DNA of 55,000 nt from Acidobacteriota bacterium (GCA_033549365.1 JAWSUF010000008.1:1-55000), one strand, 5' to 3'. Shown: positions 1-8,074, counted from the stretch's first letter. Program-made: numbers and translations. The notes: generated by a model from the sequence alone, not told the origin.

Positions 1-491
1 CGGATGCCCATGCGGGGACGACATGGGCGCCGCGCGGCCGGACGCCGATCGTATCGACGACGGGCGCCCGTTTTGGCCTGAACTTGATTTCGGCGGTGAA
101 TGGCCAGGGCTTGTTTCGGTTCATGGGAGTCCGGGGCCGGGTCAATGCCGGCGTCTTCATTCAGTTCCTGAAGCGCTTGCTGGTAAAGGCGGAGCGGATG
201 ATTTTCTTGATCGTTGACGGACATCCGACGCATAAGGCGAAGAAAGTTCAGAAGTTCGTCGCCTCGGAGTCGAAACGACTGAGATTGTATTTCCTTCCTC
301 CGTATTCGCCGGAACTGAATCCGGATGAATATGTGTGGAACGACCTTAAAAACAACGGAATTGGTCGGAAGATCATCCTCGAGCCGAACCAGATGAGGAG
401 AGATGTTCTGGCTCATATGCGGTCTCTTCAAAGATCACCAAATCTAATCAAATCGTTTTTCCAATCTCCAACGACAGCCTACGCAGCATGA
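1..491 (+). pseudogene. IS630-type transposase, 3' part (5' end outside window)
   Basis: The reading frame is open from base 3 to the stop at 489-491 and has no start inside the window, so this is the C-terminal part of a gene that begins to the left. The translation has the features of an IS630/Tc1-like DDE transposase. TWAPRGRTP and LISAVNGQG lie in the RNase H fold, IVDGHPTHK carries the second catalytic Asp, and YFLPPYSPELNPDEYVWNDLK carries the final acidic residue. An ATG at 84 is internal to the domain and is not a real start. IS630 elements insert at TA. I could not define the right terminal repeat. Whether the copy is intact cannot be judged from this window. Confidence 0.85.
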
Positions 492-520
492 TGTCTATAC
501 AATAATGAGAAGATTAATAA

Positions 521-1735
521 ATGAAGTCAACCGTGATCATTCTTCCTAGCCCCGTATCACGAAAAAACAGCCATTGTATTGTGCGCCGGAGAAGGAGCGG
601 ATTATTTCCTGCCCTCTTTATCATTGCGCTCTTATCCCTCTCTCTTGATGTCTCTCCTTCCGCAGAGCAGTCCCGGATCGGCGGGAAAAGCAATCCTACC
701 GGCGGCGATGTGCCCGTGTTCGTCTCATCGAAAGAGCCTCTTTATGGCGATCTGAAGTATGAATTGAGAGAAGACCTGCGGATAGGATCCGAATCCGACC
801 CGCAGCAACTTTTCCATACCGTGCTTGATGTCGACGCCGATGCATCAGGCAACATTTACGTCGTCGACGCGAGAAACATCAGGATCCAGATTTTCAATTC
901 CTCGGGGCAATACGTCCGGACAGTCGGAAGAAAAGGACAGGGTCCCGGGGAGTTCGAGTACCCATTTTTTATCCGGCTGGACGAGGAGGCCGGCCGCATG
1001 CTGGTCATTGACCGATGGGTCACTTTGAAGATCTTCGACCTGAATGGACGTTTCCATAACTCCTTCGTGGTCGGAGTTATGAAAAAGATATTCCCCTGCC
1101 GAAACGGTCATTTTCTTGCGATCCTCCAGACGGCATCCGAGGACTATTTGGCCTACACTCAAGCTCTTTGTCGGATCGATTCCAGCGGATCGATCATCTC
1201 CAAAATCGCCGAGCACCCATTCTCTCTTTTTGTTGAAAGGCTTAGTAGCGGCGCGACCTATGGCCAGACTACACATTACGAGCTCGGCCTGAGGCTGGCA
1301 AAAATGGCGAACGAGACTTTTGTGTTCGGCCATTCCGGGGCATATGAGCTGACTCTCATCGAGGGCGATGGGAAGGTCGTCCACCGCTTCCGCAAGGAGG
1401 AACCTTCGCCGCGTTTCACGGCCGAGGAACGGCGGAGGCTTAAAGCGCCCGGGGAAAAGAAACCGTATTTCTTTGAGCTTCTAACGGATTCCCTCGACCG
1501 GATCTATGTCCAGCGCAACATGGCCTACGGCAGGATCATGGTCGAGATCAGGGAAAAGGAGGTCGACGTTTTTGACCGGACGGGTCGGTTCCTGTACAGG
1601 ACACGACTCCCGGCCAACACCCGGGCTATCCGCGACGGCCTCCTCTACTGTTGGGAATTGAATGAAGAGGAAGGAATGGAGTACGTCAAGCGGTACCGGA
1701 TCCTCAACTGGGACAGGATTGTCCGAGCGAACTAG
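521..1735 (+). CDS. 6-bladed beta-propeller (NHL-like) exported protein
   Basis: This 404-residue protein has an unusually long, basic N-terminal region (RRRRSG) and a hydrophobic segment at about residues 29-45, so it is probably exported or membrane anchored. The body has NHL-type blades such as DASGNIYVVDARN and IQIFNSSGQYVRTVG, plus the turn GRKGQGPGEF, which is shared with the proteins at 8254 and 21091. No catalytic motif is visible. These propellers are usually binding scaffolds. The gene starts 30 bases after the transposase stop, with only a weak GAGAAG ribosome site. Its promoter may lie in the insertion sequence end. The family call is good; the ligand is unknown. Confidence 0.8.
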   Translation: MKSTVIILPSPVSRKNSHCIVRRRRSGLFPALFIIALLSLSLDVSPSAEQSRIGGKSNPTGGDVPVFVSSKEPLYGDLKYELREDLRIGSESDPQQLFHTVLDVDADASGNIYVVDARNIRIQIFNSSGQYVRTVGRKGQGPGEFEYPFFIRLDEEAGRMLVIDRWVTLKIFDLNGRFHNSFVVGVMKKIFPCRNGHFLAILQTASEDYLAYTQALCRIDSSGSIISKIAEHPFSLFVERLSSGATYGQTTHYELGLRLAKMANETFVFGHSGAYELTLIEGDGKVVHRFRKEEPSPRFTAEERRRLKAPGEKKPYFFELLTDSLDRIYVQRNMAYGRIMVEIREKEVDVFDRTGRFLYRTRLPANTRAIRDGLLYCWELNEEEGMEYVKRYRILNWDRIVRAN

Positions 1736-1816
1736 CATCATTAATGGGGTTCCGTAAGCAGATCGATATGTGATTTGATCATCGCTGGGGTCGGATCAAG
1801 GCCATTCAGCTTCATG

Positions 1817-2223
1817 AAGCCGGCATGGGCTTCAAATTACCTGGCCTTTCTGCATCGGGCGCGTCGGGCTGGCCGCGGCGGTCGACTATGCCATGGCGGT
1901 CGGGATCGGGAACATTTGCCGGCAGGTCAAGGCCCTGGCGCGCTCGCTCCGCAAACGTCTGGCGGAGATCCCCGGCGTTGCGGTCTGCGACCTGGGCGTC
2001 GAGAAAAGCGGGATCGTGACCTTCGTCAAGAACGGCGAATCGGCGGATGCGGTCAAGCGGCGGCTGAACGCCCGGGAGGATGAACGTCTCCGTCGTCAAA
2101 TCAAGCTCGGCTCTTCTGGATATGGAGCCGCGCGGTCTCAAGGAGCTGGTGCGCGCCTCCGTCCACTATTACAACACCGAGGACGAGATCGAACGCTTCT
2201 GCCGGGAGCTTGCCTCAGCGTGA
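1817..2223 (+). pseudogene. class V aminotransferase (PLP-dependent) C-terminal remnant, two frameshifts
   Basis: Three reading frames in succession give one recognisable protein tail. Bases from about 1817 to 1858 give ASNYLAFLHRA. Bases from about 1860 to 2085 give GLAAAVDYAMAVGIGNI and, further on, LAEIPGVAVCDLG. Bases 2080-2223 give MNVSVVKSSSALLDMEPRGL, RASVHYYNTEDEIERFC and a stop. This matches the C-terminal domain of class V-fold aminotransferases (cysteine desulfurase relatives), where the VSVHYYNT segment is typical. The PLP-lysine half is absent and two frameshifts separate the pieces, so the gene is dead. It lies between the propeller gene and relBE, consistent with turnover of accessory DNA. 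Confidence 0.75.
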
Positions 2224-2256
2224 CGGGCGCCCGCCTGATGGACGAGGCAAATCTTC

Positions 2257-2309
2257 TTGACAAGAACTGTTTTAGGCATTAGATTGATTACGTATGATAT
2301 ACATGTATA
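2257..2309 (+). promoter_or_regulatory. relBE promoter and operator palindrome
   Basis: TTGACA (2257-2262) and TAGATT (2280-2285) are 17 bases apart. Just downstream is the perfect 12-bp palindrome TATACATGTATA (2298-2309), well placed to be the operator of the ribbon-helix-helix antitoxin. A GGAAG ribosome site follows before the ATG at 2326. Confidence 0.65.
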
Positions 2310-2325
2310 GCAAAGGAAGAGTCAT

Positions 2326-2550
2326 ATGATTGCTGTCAGACTTCCGGCGGAAATCGAAAAAAGGCTGAATGCTTTGGCCGCGGCCACCGGCCGGACCAAA
2401 ACCTATTATGTCCGCGAGGCCGTCGTGGAATACCTGGACGACCTGGAAGATATCTATCTGGCTGAAAAACGACTGGGCCGCTATTACGCGGGCAAAAGCG
2501 GGGCATCTTCGCTGGACGATTTGGAGCGCGAGCTTGGCCTGGCGGATTGA
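2326..2550 (+). CDS. relB: RelB-type ribbon-helix-helix antitoxin
   Basis: This 74-residue protein begins with the short beta strand MIAVRLP, followed by two helices with the motif LNALAAATGRTKTYYVREAV. That is the standard ribbon-helix-helix DNA-binding fold of RelB/DinJ/CopG antitoxins. The acidic C-terminal tail (SSLDDLERELGLAD) would wrap the toxin. It has a good ribosome site (GGAAGAG) and overlaps the toxin gene by 17 bases, the normal order for a type II module. It probably represses its own promoter through the palindrome at 2298-2309. Confidence 0.88.
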   Translation: MIAVRLPAEIEKRLNALAAATGRTKTYYVREAVVEYLDDLEDIYLAEKRLGRYYAGKSGASSLDDLERELGLAD

Positions 2551-2803
2551 AGTCGAGACCGGAGCGAAAAAAGATATTGCCGGTCTTGATCGACCCGTGG
2601 CCAAGCGGGTCCTTTCCTTCTTAAGAGAAAAGCTGGGAACACGCGAGGATCCGCGTTCGCTCGGCCAGGCCCTTCACGGCAAGACATACGGCGAATTCTG
2701 GAAATACCGCGTCGGCGATATCCGCATCATCGCCCGCATTGAGGATGCGGAACTCCTCATTCTCGTTGTTCGTGTGGGCCACCGAAAAAACGTCTATAAA
2801 TAG
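2534..2803 (+). CDS. relE: RelE/ParE-family toxin
   Basis: Read from the TTG at 2534, the product is 89 residues: MAWRIEVETGAKKDIAGLD, then KRVLSFLREKL, ALHGKTYGEFWKYRVGDIRI and VVRVGHRKNVYK. This is the compact RelE fold. The RVGDIRI strand and the basic C-terminal strand with VGHRKNVY are family marks of ribosome-dependent mRNA interferases. An upstream start in this frame would bury the antitoxin coding region, so the overlapping TTG is preferred. Overlap with relB implies translational coupling. The module looks intact. Confidence 0.85.
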   Translation: MAWRIEVETGAKKDIAGLDRPVAKRVLSFLREKLGTREDPRSLGQALHGKTYGEFWKYRVGDIRIIARIEDAELLILVVRVGHRKNVYK

Positions 2804-2888
2804 ACGTCGGGATTCATCGGTATCAGCGATCCTGTGACCGACACCTCATCATGAATACCTTGAAAAAACGGTTGAGAGGACCAGATTT

Positions 2889-3239
2889 TCAAGGAGCCTG
2901 GACATCGTCCACTCGGGCGAAAAGACATTTCTCCGCCGCGTATTCCCCTTGCGGCTTTTCCCGGCTCCAATACTTCATGTATACCCGCAGGAGGACATCA
3001 CCCTTTGCAGAAGTGCGATTGTGGAGTGTTCCCCAGACTTCAATCGTTGCCCCCGGACTGAACTGACCTCTGTCGTAGGCGTGATAGCTCTTCGCATCCG
3101 TTGTCCGCGTTCCCAAGTTCACCCCGCTCACGTTATAGGATAATCTTGGTCCCATGGCGATCTCGCTCTCGACAACGTTTCCATCCTGTTGTGCCGCAAT
3201 GGGCGTGGACAACAAACAGATCCCTCCATTCGCAATCAA
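2889..3239 (-). CDS. hypothetical protein, possibly truncated
   Basis: An open frame of 116 residues with only a TTG start and an in-frame stop just upstream. It opens with a mildly hydrophobic stretch (GGICLLSTPIAAQQ) that could be the end of a signal peptide whose start has been lost. The rest (GATIEVWGTLHNRTSAKGDV, RVYMKYWSREKPQGEY) looks like a beta-rich extracellular protein. I recognise no family. It fills most of the otherwise empty gap between relE and the M1 peptidase. It could be a broken gene or a chance frame. Confidence 0.3.
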   Translation of the reverse strand: MIANGGICLLSTPIAAQQDGNVVESEIAMGPRLSYNVSGVNLGTRTTDAKSYHAYDRGQFSPGATIEVWGTLHNRTSAKGDVLLRVYMKYWSREKPQGEYAAEKCLFARVDDVQAP

Positions 3240-3307
3240 TTTGTCTCATGGGCAATTTTAGGTTGCCGAAACCGGATTGTCAAAGAAAGCCAAATGGCCG
3301 GGGCGGA

Positions 3308-3354
3308 AAAATTGCAATTTTCACTATACACCGGCAAATGGATTGGGCGATAAT
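3308..3354 (+). promoter_or_regulatory. promoter of the M1-like peptidase, with upstream palindrome
   Basis: A -10 box GATAAT (3349-3354) lies 18 bases after a weak -35 TATACA (3325-3330). The ATG at 3363 is only 8 bases past the -10, with no Shine-Dalgarno, so a leaderless mRNA is likely. Immediately upstream of the -35 is the perfect 14-bp palindrome AAAATTGCAATTTT (3308-3321), a candidate operator. Confidence 0.5.
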
Positions 3355-3362
3355 GGGCTCCA

Positions 3363-4694
3363 ATGTTAAAAAGAAACATCGCCGCCCTTTGTTTTCTCGT
3401 CGCCGTCCCGGCCGCCTGTCGACAGGCGCCGGTCGTGCCGCAGCCCCATGTCCCCTTGGCCCACTACGAAATTCGTGCCGACATCGATCCGGCATCCGGG
3501 TTTCTGGAGGCCGCCGTCGAATTGACGCTCGAGGCTCCGGCCGGAGAGCCGCGCTCGCTGACTTTCCTGTTGCACCGGGAGTTTGAGGTCCGCCGGGTCG
3601 CGGGTGACGGGGTTGCCGGCCACCGGTTCGAGCCTCCGCCGGACAGGCCGAGCCTGTATTCCCCCGAAGCCTTTGAATTGCACGTGGATTTCGAGACGCC
3701 TCCCCGGGAGGGCGACACCCTGCGGATCGCCTTCGAGTATGCCGGAGAGATCAAGAGCTGGCCGGAGTGGTCGGCCAATGTCATGACCGGGGAATGGGTC
3801 GAGCTCGGACTCTATTTTCCCTGGTTTCCCCATCGCGAGGAGATGGGGATGTTCACCTACCGGCTGGACATCGGTTGCCCGGAAAACCACGAAGCGAGAG
3901 CCGCCGTTCCCGTGCGGAACGAGGGCGGCCGCCGGATCTTCGACGAGCGGCGGCCGAGCCGGGATATTGTGCTTGTCGTCTCTCCGCATCTGAAAACCCG
4001 GAACTTCGACCTGGACGGCGCGGACATCCATATCCATGCGGTGTCCCTGTCCGATGAGACGATCGCGATGATGGGTGAGGATCTCTCGGCGATTCTCGGC
4101 CTTTTCCGCAACTGGTTCGGCGATCTGGAATCCGCGGCCCTCACCGTCATCCAGTCCCCGCGCGCCAAGGGCGGCGGTTACGCCCGCAACAATCTTGTCG
4201 TTCTGGGCGGTCTTCAGGACCGCGATTACGCCGAACAGCGGGAAGGCTACATCCGTTATCTGGCCCACGAGGCGGCTCACAACTGGTGGTGGCGGGCCCC
4301 CGTCGATACCTGGGAGGACTGGCTGAACGAAGGCCTGGCCGAATTTTCCGCGCTGGCGGTCGTCCGGGACATGTTCGGCGTCGAAGCTTTCGAAAAACGA
4401 TTGGCTCGGAAGAAAGAGGCTGCCGCAAGGGAGGGGGCGATCCCGGGCTTCGATCGGGCCGACCTGTCCAGCCCGGAAGCCCGCAGGACATCCGAAATCC
4501 TGCTTTACTCCAAGGCTCCCGTCCTCCTGTTCGAACTGGAAGACAGGTTGGGTGTCGACGGCATGCAGGAGTTCTGCCGTCTCCTCGTCCGCGATGCGAT
4601 CTCGACGACGGACGGTTTCCTGGAAACCCTGGTCCGGCACGCCGGCGAGGCGGAAAGGGAACGTTTCGAGGGCCGCCTGACATCCGTCGACTGA
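3363..4694 (+). CDS. M1-like zinc metallopeptidase, putative lipoprotein
   Basis: This 443-residue protein starts with a short signal sequence ending in VPAAC, a probable lipobox (Cys19). An N-terminal beta domain typical of M1 aminopeptidases follows (HYEIRADIDPASGFLEA). The gluzincin site is HEAAH at 302-306, with NEGLAEF placing the third zinc ligand at Glu323. The spacing after the second His is 16 residues rather than the usual 18. The classic GAMEN exopeptidase motif is not seen, so aminopeptidase specificity is uncertain. Translation may start from a leaderless transcript. Pieces of this gene are duplicated at 8138-8186. Confidence 0.82.
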   Translation: MLKRNIAALCFLVAVPAACRQAPVVPQPHVPLAHYEIRADIDPASGFLEAAVELTLEAPAGEPRSLTFLLHREFEVRRVAGDGVAGHRFEPPPDRPSLYSPEAFELHVDFETPPREGDTLRIAFEYAGEIKSWPEWSANVMTGEWVELGLYFPWFPHREEMGMFTYRLDIGCPENHEARAAVPVRNEGGRRIFDERRPSRDIVLVVSPHLKTRNFDLDGADIHIHAVSLSDETIAMMGEDLSAILGLFRNWFGDLESAALTVIQSPRAKGGGYARNNLVVLGGLQDRDYAEQREGYIRYLAHEAAHNWWWRAPVDTWEDWLNEGLAEFSALAVVRDMFGVEAFEKRLARKKEAAAREGAIPGFDRADLSSPEARRTSEILLYSKAPVLLFELEDRLGVDGMQEFCRLLVRDAISTTDGFLETLVRHAGEAERERFEGRLTSVD

Positions 4695-4702
4695 CCGGAT
4701 TC

Positions 4703-4731
4703 TTGACAACCCCCGCCCCGGGGATTAGATT
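4703..4731 (+). promoter_or_regulatory. promoter of the MATE gene (leaderless type)
   Basis: TTGACA (4703-4708) and TAGATT (4726-4731) have a 17-base spacer. The MATE ATG lies 8 bases past the -10 and has no ribosome site, so transcription should start at or next to the ATG. Confidence 0.65.
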
Positions 4732-4739
4732 CAACCCTC

Positions 4740-6092
4740 ATGAGCAGAACGGAAGCCAACCGGACCCTCCTCCTGGAGGGGCCCATCGGACCGACTCTCG
4801 CCAAGCTGACCGTTCCCATGATCTTCGGGATCCTCAGCATGGTTGTCTACAACCTGACCGACGCCTTCTTTGTCGGAAAACTCGGCAGGGAACATCTCGC
4901 CGCGCTGAGCTTCACTTTTCCCGTGGTGCTGATGATCGGCAGTCTGGCCCAGGGAATCGGCATGGGCACCGCCGCGGTGGTGTCCCGTGCTCTCGGCGCC
5001 GGGGATGACCGCCGGGCCAGGCGGCTCTCCACCGACAGTCTGGTTCTCGGCCTGCTGATCATCGCCGTGGGCGTCGTCGCCGGGCTCCTGACGATCGAGC
5101 CGCTCTTCACGCTTCTCGGCGCACGGGACGCGGTCCTCGACCATATCGTCGGCTACATGAGGATCTGGTATATCGGAATCATCTTTGTCGTCGTTCCGAT
5201 GATCGGAAACAGCGTCCTCCGGGCCACGGGGGATACGAAAACGCCGGGACTGATCATGGTGCTCGGCGCCGCGGCCAATCTTGTGTTCGATCCGCTTCTG
5301 ATCTTCGGATTCGGTCCCATTCCCGCGCTGGGGATCCGGGGGGCCGCATGGGCCACCCTCATCGGCCGGGGGATCACGTTCGTCATCTCGATGTCCGTCC
5401 TCGTCCGTCGGGAGCGGTTGCTGACGGTCGAGATTCCACGCCCGCGGGAGGTGTGGGAATCGTGGCGGGAGATCCTTCATGTCGGCCTCCCGGACGCCGG
5501 AGCCAGGATGATTATCCCCCTGGGGCAAGGGGTCATTACGCGGGTTGTCGCATCTTACGGCCCGGCCGCAGTTGCCGGATTCGGCGTGGCCACACGTGTG
5601 GAATTTTTCTCCCTGGCCGCGATCATCGCCCTCTCCGCGGTGATCGGTCCGTTTGTCGGGCAGAACATCGGCGCCGGAAAGCCGGACCGGGTGCGGGCCG
5701 GTTTCGCCGTGAGCCGGCGCTTTTCGCTCATCGTCGGGTTGGGCGCGTTTTTCGGCTTCCTCTTTCTTGCGGGACATGTCGCGTCCCTCTTCAACGAAGA
5801 TCCGGCGGTTGTTTCCACGGCCGCCCTGTATATCCGCATGGTCTCGCTGACCTACGCCGCGCAGGGCTTCTTTTTCGTGGTGAACGCCGGCCTCAACGTG
5901 CTCAGGCGCCCCCTTCATGCCGCCGGTCTGAGCCTTCTGGAGATGTTCGGTCTCGCCGTTCCGCTGGTGCTTCTGGGCTCGCGGCTCTTCGGAATCCCCG
6001 GAATCTTCGGGGCCATCGGCATCAGCTATTTCGTGACCGGAGCGGCGGCCTGGTGGGTCATCGAACGGGTGCTGGATAAGCACGGCGCGTGA
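4740..6092 (+). CDS. MATE-family efflux transporter
   Basis: A 450-residue integral membrane protein of about 12 helices in two halves, the normal size for MATE (NorM/DinF-like) cation-coupled drug exporters. The first half has GPTLAKLTVPMIFGILSMVV and YNLTDAFFVGKLG; the NLTD-FFVG segment is a family signature. The second half has GQNIGAGKPDRVRAGF, the matching loop of the repeat. It probably exports cationic or amphipathic compounds using a Na+ or H+ gradient. It is 45 bases from the M1 peptidase but has its own promoter. The substrate cannot be read from sequence. Confidence 0.93.
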   Translation: MSRTEANRTLLLEGPIGPTLAKLTVPMIFGILSMVVYNLTDAFFVGKLGREHLAALSFTFPVVLMIGSLAQGIGMGTAAVVSRALGAGDDRRARRLSTDSLVLGLLIIAVGVVAGLLTIEPLFTLLGARDAVLDHIVGYMRIWYIGIIFVVVPMIGNSVLRATGDTKTPGLIMVLGAAANLVFDPLLIFGFGPIPALGIRGAAWATLIGRGITFVISMSVLVRRERLLTVEIPRPREVWESWREILHVGLPDAGARMIIPLGQGVITRVVASYGPAAVAGFGVATRVEFFSLAAIIALSAVIGPFVGQNIGAGKPDRVRAGFAVSRRFSLIVGLGAFFGFLFLAGHVASLFNEDPAVVSTAALYIRMVSLTYAAQGFFFVVNAGLNVLRRPLHAAGLSLLEMFGLAVPLVLLGSRLFGIPGIFGAIGISYFVTGAAAWWVIERVLDKHGA

Positions 6093-6141
6093 AGGGCATC
6101 GCGCTCGTCAATCCAAAGCCAGGCTTATCTTAAGCGCCTGA

Positions 6142-6402
6142 TCAACATCCCTCATAGGCGTTTTCTCCGTCGATGGATTCGAATTCCCGGCAGGTCTCGA
6201 TGTTCAGTTTTGCCTTGGCCAGGTATCCCTCCCTGAGCTGTTCCTCCAGCTTTTGGCGCTCGATTTTCTCGATATGGCCGTCCACGGCATCCCTAATGAA
6301 TTGGCTCATTTTGATGCCCTTTTCCGTCATGATCTTTGTCATCTTCTCATATTGAAGAGACGACAGGTCCAGGTTGATTCTTCTTACTTGCGTCTTGTGC
6401 AT
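6142..6402 (-). CDS. orphan ribbon-helix-helix antitoxin
   Basis: An 86-residue protein with an N-terminal ribbon-helix-helix (VRRINLDLSSLQYEKMTKIM, then GIKMSQFIRDAVDGHIEKI). A helical tail ends in YLAKAKLNIETCREFESIDG, the pattern seen in MazE-type antitoxins that precede MazF/PemK toxins. An AAGGGAG ribosome site precedes the ATG. Only about 50 bases separate its stop from the MATE gene, so no toxin follows. It is either an orphan that lost its toxin or a free-standing regulator. Confidence 0.75.
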   Translation of the reverse strand: MHKTQVRRINLDLSSLQYEKMTKIMTEKGIKMSQFIRDAVDGHIEKIERQKLEEQLREGYLAKAKLNIETCREFESIDGENAYEGC

Positions 6403-6431
6403 TTCAGTACTCCCTTAAAAAATTTCACAAA

Positions 6432-6459
6432 ATATTATATGCGATTCCGCCCAAGTCAA
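6432..6459 (-). promoter_or_regulatory. promoter of the orphan antitoxin
   Basis: On the minus strand TTGACT (6459-6454) and TAATAT (6437-6432) are separated by 16 bases. The surrounding sequence is AT-rich, unlike the flanking genes, as is usual for antitoxin operators. Confidence 0.45.
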
Positions 6460-6538
6460 GATCCCGGCGGTGTGGACGAAACGGTATCAGAGTGGGCACG
6501 AGATGGCGATATCGCGTGAATCGCTCATGGAGGCCGCG

Positions 6539-6631
6539 ATGATATCGATCCCGCTGAGCGAGGCGAAAGCGAGAATCTCGGCCCTCGTCGAGCGTCTCAT
6601 CAATACGAAGATAGAAAACTGGCTTTCTTAG
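6539..6631 (+). pseudogene. Phd/YefM antitoxin remnant
   Basis: Thirty codons read MISIPLSEAKARISALVERL and then stop. That is the N-terminal DNA-binding segment of Phd/YefM antitoxins, in which the SEAKARLSxLVE helix is diagnostic. The frame also opens at an ATG at 6503. The toxin-binding half is missing and the sequence ends just before the vapBC promoter, so it looks like a stub left by replacement of one toxin-antitoxin locus by another. Confidence 0.6.
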
Positions 6632-6632
6632 G

Positions 6633-6661
6633 TTGACAAGATATATACCACGATATATATT
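6633..6661 (+). promoter_or_regulatory. vapBC promoter with direct GATATATA repeats
   Basis: TTGACA (6633-6638), a 17-base spacer and TATATT (6656-6661). The direct repeat GATATATA-CCAC-GATATATA (6640-6659) fills the spacer and -10, a likely VapB or VapBC binding site. Confidence 0.65.
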
Positions 6662-6677
6662 AATGGCGAGGTGCGAC

Positions 6678-6905
6678 ATGAAAACCGCCAAATTGTTTAA
6701 GAACGGACGGAGTCAGGCTGTCCGCCTGCCCAAGGAATACCAGTTTGAAGGATCGGATGTTCTCATACAAAAGGTGGGGGATTCCGTCATTCTGTTTCCG
6801 AATAGCCGCGTTTGGGAAACATTTCTCCACGGCCTTCACGGTTTCACCGGGGATTTCATGGCCGATGGACGGGAACAGCCCTCCATGCAGGACAGAGAAG
6901 AGTGA
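6678..6905 (+). CDS. vapB: VapB-type antitoxin (AbrB/MazE fold)
   Basis: A 75-residue protein starting MKTAKLFKNGRSQAVRLPKE. This is the swapped-hairpin AbrB/MazE fold used by VapB antitoxins, where the NGRSQAVRLPKEY signature is almost invariant. The C-terminal part (VWETFLHGLHGFTGDFMADG) would bind the PIN-domain toxin. The in-frame ATG at 6663 is less likely because GAGG at 6667-6670 is spaced for 6678 and lies close to the predicted transcription start. The toxin gene follows after 3 bases. Confidence 0.9.
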   Translation: MKTAKLFKNGRSQAVRLPKEYQFEGSDVLIQKVGDSVILFPNSRVWETFLHGLHGFTGDFMADGREQPSMQDREE

Positions 6906-6908
6906 TCC

Positions 6909-7307
6909 GTGTATTTGCTGGACACAAACATCTGCATATTCATCAAAAACAAAAAACCCATCCAGGTTCTTGAGAAATTGAGGCGCGCGCTGGAAGAGAA
7001 AGTTCATCTCTCCGCCATTACGCTTGCGGAATTGCAATTCGGCGTCTACAACAGCCGGAACGTGGAACAAAACAGAATGTCCCTGACGGAATTTCTCGCA
7101 CCGTTCGACATCCTGGATTTCGACGATCAAGATGCGGAATGGTTCGGCAGAATCAGGTCCAAGCTGAAAAAAGAAAAAAAACTCATCGGACCGTATGATA
7201 TGCTGATCGCCGCTCAGGCTCTTGCCAGGGATCTCATCCTGGTTACGAACAATACGGATGAATTCGACAGAATCGAAAACCTGAACATTGAGGATTGGAA
7301 AGGATAG
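6909..7307 (+). CDS. vapC: VapC PIN-domain ribonuclease toxin
   Basis: A 132-residue PIN-domain protein with a GTG start. The four acidic residues of the metal site are visible: Asp5 (MYLLDTNICIF), Glu41 (TLAELQFGV), Asp97 (GPYDMLIAA) and Asp117 (TNNTDEF). VapC toxins cleave tRNA or rRNA at specific sites and are held inactive by VapB. The length is normal, all catalytic residues are present and vapB directly precedes it, so the module looks functional. Base composition is clearly AT-richer than the MATE or katG genes, which suggests acquisition. Confidence 0.92.
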   Translation: MYLLDTNICIFIKNKKPIQVLEKLRRALEEKVHLSAITLAELQFGVYNSRNVEQNRMSLTEFLAPFDILDFDDQDAEWFGRIRSKLKKEKKLIGPYDMLIAAQALARDLILVTNNTDEFDRIENLNIEDWKG

Positions 7308-7505
7308 ATTTTTCGCGCAAACGCAAGGCCTGCGGCATCAGCTATCTCGCGATCGGGGCGGTGGCCCGGCCGATCATCGAACGCCCGTCATGAATACCTT
7401 CGGGCGCTTGCGGTTTCAAGGTTGTTCCTGGTTTCGTCATCATTCTTTGCGGAATGGCATGCGGAACGAGGCGAGTTTCCCAGGATGAAGCAGGAAAGGA
7501 ATCTA

Positions 7506-7820
7506 TTAAGGCAAACTCAAGGCGAAGCGGATGGCTCGATGGAGTTCCTCGATTTTCCGTTCCGACAATCCGCCGATTTTCGACTCGAGGCAGGTTTTGG
7601 GAATCGTCAAGATCGAATCGCAGTTGACGACGCAGAGTTTGGGCAGGCCGTGTTCCGGGCCAAGCGAAACCTCCACGGGAATTCCGCGGACGGTCGTCGT
7701 CACCGGCGCTACGGTGACGGCCGTCCTCACAGTATAGGCTTCGTCCCGGCTGAGGAGAACAACGGGCCGTCGTCCGGCCGGAGGCTTAAGCCTGGCCCAC
7801 CAGATCTCGCCCTTTCTCAT
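7506..7820 (-). CDS. mazF: MazF/PemK-family mRNA interferase toxin
   Basis: A 104-residue protein from the ATG at 7820: MRKGEIWWARLKPPAGRRPVV, then LLSRDEAYTV, VAPVTTTVRGIPVEV and LCVVNCDSI. These are the strands and catalytic loop of the MazF/PemK/CcdB fold. KGEIWWARL with the following GRRPVV is the family signature. MazF toxins cut mRNA at short motifs. The start overlaps the antitoxin stop as ATGA, so translation is coupled. An in-frame TTG two codons upstream is less likely. Confidence 0.9.
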   Translation of the reverse strand: MRKGEIWWARLKPPAGRRPVVLLSRDEAYTVRTAVTVAPVTTTVRGIPVEVSLGPEHGLPKLCVVNCDSILTIPKTCLESKIGGLSERKIEELHRAIRFALSLP

Positions 7821-8074
7821 GTCCAATCTTCTTCAGGAAGAGCGTCGGCGGCCGCGGCGGCCATCGCTTCGGCCGCGACTGCGTCCTCGGGCTTTCGGCG
7901 ATACCCGTTGACATAGGCTTTGACCATCCGTTCTTTTTCGCGCTCTTCTTTCCAGGCACGGAATGTAGCCAGGAGAAAGCCGCTACGGCTTAAGCCTGCA
8001 TTTCGGCGTAAAGCTTCCAATTCCTTAAACTCCTCCCATGGAAGACTGACGGCGAATTTGGCGGATTTTCTCAT
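7817..8074 (-). CDS. mazE: MazE-like ribbon-helix-helix antitoxin
   Basis: An 85-residue protein. The N-terminus (KSAKFAVSLPWEEFKELEAL, RRNAGLSRSGFLLATFRAWK) is a ribbon-helix-helix DNA-binding module. The C-terminus is Ala/Glu-rich (DAVAAEAMAAAAADALPEED), as in tails that occupy the MazF active site. It precedes the toxin and overlaps it by 4 bases. Tandem GGTAATACCAA repeats upstream are its probable operator. Confidence 0.87.
   Translation of the reverse strand: MRKSAKFAVSLPWEEFKELEALRRNAGLSRSGFLLATFRAWKEEREKERMVKAYVNGYRRKPEDAVAAEAMAAAAADALPEEDWT

Noticed and set aside
3366-4709. 447-codon open frame antisense to the M1 peptidase
   Set aside because: The plus-strand protein has the zinc site and a signal sequence. 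The antisense frame has no recognisable content.
7308-7505. Sequence between vapC and mazF
   Set aside because: A short frame reads KACGISYLAIGAVARPIIERPS before a stop, which looks like a protein end, but I cannot assign it and there is no start. Treated as unassigned debris.
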